A stretch of 5,457 nt of DNA. Source: Paracoccaceae bacterium (lineage in GTDB: Bacteria > Pseudomonadota > Alphaproteobacteria > Rhodobacterales > Rhodobacteraceae). This document shows positions 4,564 to 5,457 of the stretch, in pieces (the first letter of the stretch is position 1; each line of letters opens with the position of its first letter). Under the pieces are notes generated by a model. It was given only the letters and a program-made list of their open reading frames with translations. It was not told where the DNA came from and searched no databases. Where the stretch lies: the NCBI GenBank assembly GCA_030625695.1, contig DAOUQK010000255.1, positions 1 through 5,457 of the forward strand, read 5' to 3'. The position numbers were made by a program, and so were the translations under genes.

Positions 4564-5457
4564 ATGGCAACGACTGCCCCCATTCTAAGACCTGTACCTG
4601 CGCAGTTGAGCGTTGAGGTGATAGACACCGAGGCCGGGATGTTGGCCTTGCAACAGGCCTGGCAATCCCTGGAACAGCGCGACCCTGAAGGAACGATCTT
4701 TCTGTCCTGGGCCTGGCTGGCCGAGGCGTTTCGGCAAAACCCGGGCCGCTGGCGGGTACTGGTTGTACGCCGGGATGATCTGCCCGAAGAATGCATATGT
4801 ATTCTGCCGCTTAAATACCGGGTGCATTGGAGCAAGACACAACAAGCCTTTCAATCCGAGATCGAGGCAGGCGGGCGTCTGATCTGGAGCGAATATACCG
4901 GATTTTTATGTGATCCCGAGTGGGAAGGCCAAGCCATTGATTTGATCGCCGGAACGTTGCGGCAAATGCCATGGTCGCGTCTGTCGATGCGTTATGTCGC
5001 CTCGGTTGGTCGGGCTGAGCGGTTCATGAGCGCCTTTGCAGGTGAAGAATATACGGCCCATTGGAAGCCTTACCGGATCAGTGCCGGGCTGACTGACAAT
5101 CTGGTTTGCCCGCAGGTGGCTTTGCCGGATACCTACGAAACCTATCTTACGACCTGCCTTAGCTCAAACACCCGCCAAAAGCTGCGCCGCTTTACCCGCC
5201 GCCATATTGATAGCGGGGAATTGCATGTCACCATTGCCGATGCTGACAGTTTCGAGAGGGACACCGAGGCCTTGCTAGGGTTGTGGACCAGCAAATGGGC
5301 ATCGTCCAAGGGTCAGAAAACTGCGGCCAAAGTTGCGGGAAATTACCACCGGATATTGCAGAATGCGTTGAAACTGAACCTTCTTTACATGCCGGTATTG
5401 TGGCAAGGCAGCAGACCAATCGGGGTGTTGGGGCATATCCTTGATCCGCGGATGAAA
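4564..5457 (+). CDS. CelD/BcsL-like GNAT acyltransferase (3' end outside window)
   Basis: An open frame begins at ATG 4564, 2 nt after the upstream stop, and continues without a stop to the window end (298 residues seen). The N-terminal part has the family pattern W-x2-L followed by FLSWAWLAEAF (46-56) and RWRVLVVRRDD (62-72), then ILPLKY (81-86), and an EYTGFLCD stretch near 110-117. The second half opens with LSSNTRQKLRRFTRRH (199-214), the basic helix typical of BioF2-like/Acetyltransf_6 GNAT domains in CelD/BcsL proteins, then an acidic helix and GLWTSKWASSKG, and the beta strand LLYMPVLWQGSRPIGVLGH that normally builds the acyl-CoA site. Members are cytoplasmic and are tied to cellulose or exopolysaccharide biosynthesis; donor and acceptor here are unknown. 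There is no strong Shine-Dalgarno, which fits translational coupling to the kinase-like gene. The remaining C-terminus cannot be assessed. Confidence 0.82.
   Translation, partial: MATTAPILRPVPAQLSVEVIDTEAGMLALQQAWQSLEQRDPEGTIFLSWAWLAEAFRQNPGRWRVLVVRRDDLPEECICILPLKYRVHWSKTQQAFQSEIEAGGRLIWSEYTGFLCDPEWEGQAIDLIAGTLRQMPWSRLSMRYVASVGRAERFMSAFAGEEYTAHWKPYRISAGLTDNLVCPQVALPDTYETYLTTCLSSNTRQKLRRFTRRHIDSGELHVTIADADSFERDTEALLGLWTSKWASSKGQKTAAKVAGNYHRILQNALKLNLLYMPVLWQGSRPIGVLGHILDPRMK

Noticed and set aside
4473..4854. Minus-strand frames over the start of the acyltransferase gene
   Set aside because: They are shadows of the CelD-like coding sequence, which shows clear family motifs on the plus strand.

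Overview
The window reads as chromosomal DNA of a Gram-negative bacterium, most likely a marine-type alphaproteobacterium. This is inferred from moderately high GC, tightly packed genes with ATGA overlaps, and protein families familiar from that group (a HyuA-type hydantoinase tail, an isocitrate lyase/PEP mutase paralogue, a CelD-like acetyltransferase). The sequence alone does not settle the genus.

Region 1 (1-1674, + strand) is the end of a catabolic operon. It holds the last 36 residues of a HyuA-type hydantoinase/5-oxoprolinase subunit, an isochorismatase-like hydrolase whose nucleophilic Cys is replaced by Gly, and an isocitrate lyase/PEP mutase-superfamily lyase with the PKRCGH active-site motif. 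Both junctions are ATGA overlaps, which suggests translational coupling, and the unit ends at a strong intrinsic terminator. Ring opening or amide hydrolysis followed by C-C cleavage of a small carboxylate is a plausible joint role, but the substrate is not visible.

Region 2 (1750-3111, - strand) is one monocistronic gene with its own terminator, tail to tail with region 1. It encodes a 438-residue low-complexity protein with no N-terminal signal peptide. It has a K-bearing Gly/Ser repeat block of 12 tandem 24-nt units, one predicted beta-rich domain flanked by the protein's only two cysteines, a second Gly/Ser block with alternating TD and TK units, and an acidic tail ending EFLF. This looks like an exported, possibly type I-secreted, surface or matrix protein and is the least familiar object in the window.

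Region 3 (3112-3526) is a 415-nt divergent intergenic region with no convincing gene. It contains two inverted repeats, a 10-bp direct repeat, and a ribosome binding site near each end.

Region 4 (3527-5457, + strand) is a two-gene unit: an aminoglycoside phosphotransferase-like kinase-fold protein with a His-to-Lys change in the catalytic loop, and, 2 nt later, a CelD/BcsL-like GNAT acyltransferase that runs off the window edge. The acyltransferase family is linked to exopolysaccharide work, so this unit may act in cell-envelope or polysaccharide modification.
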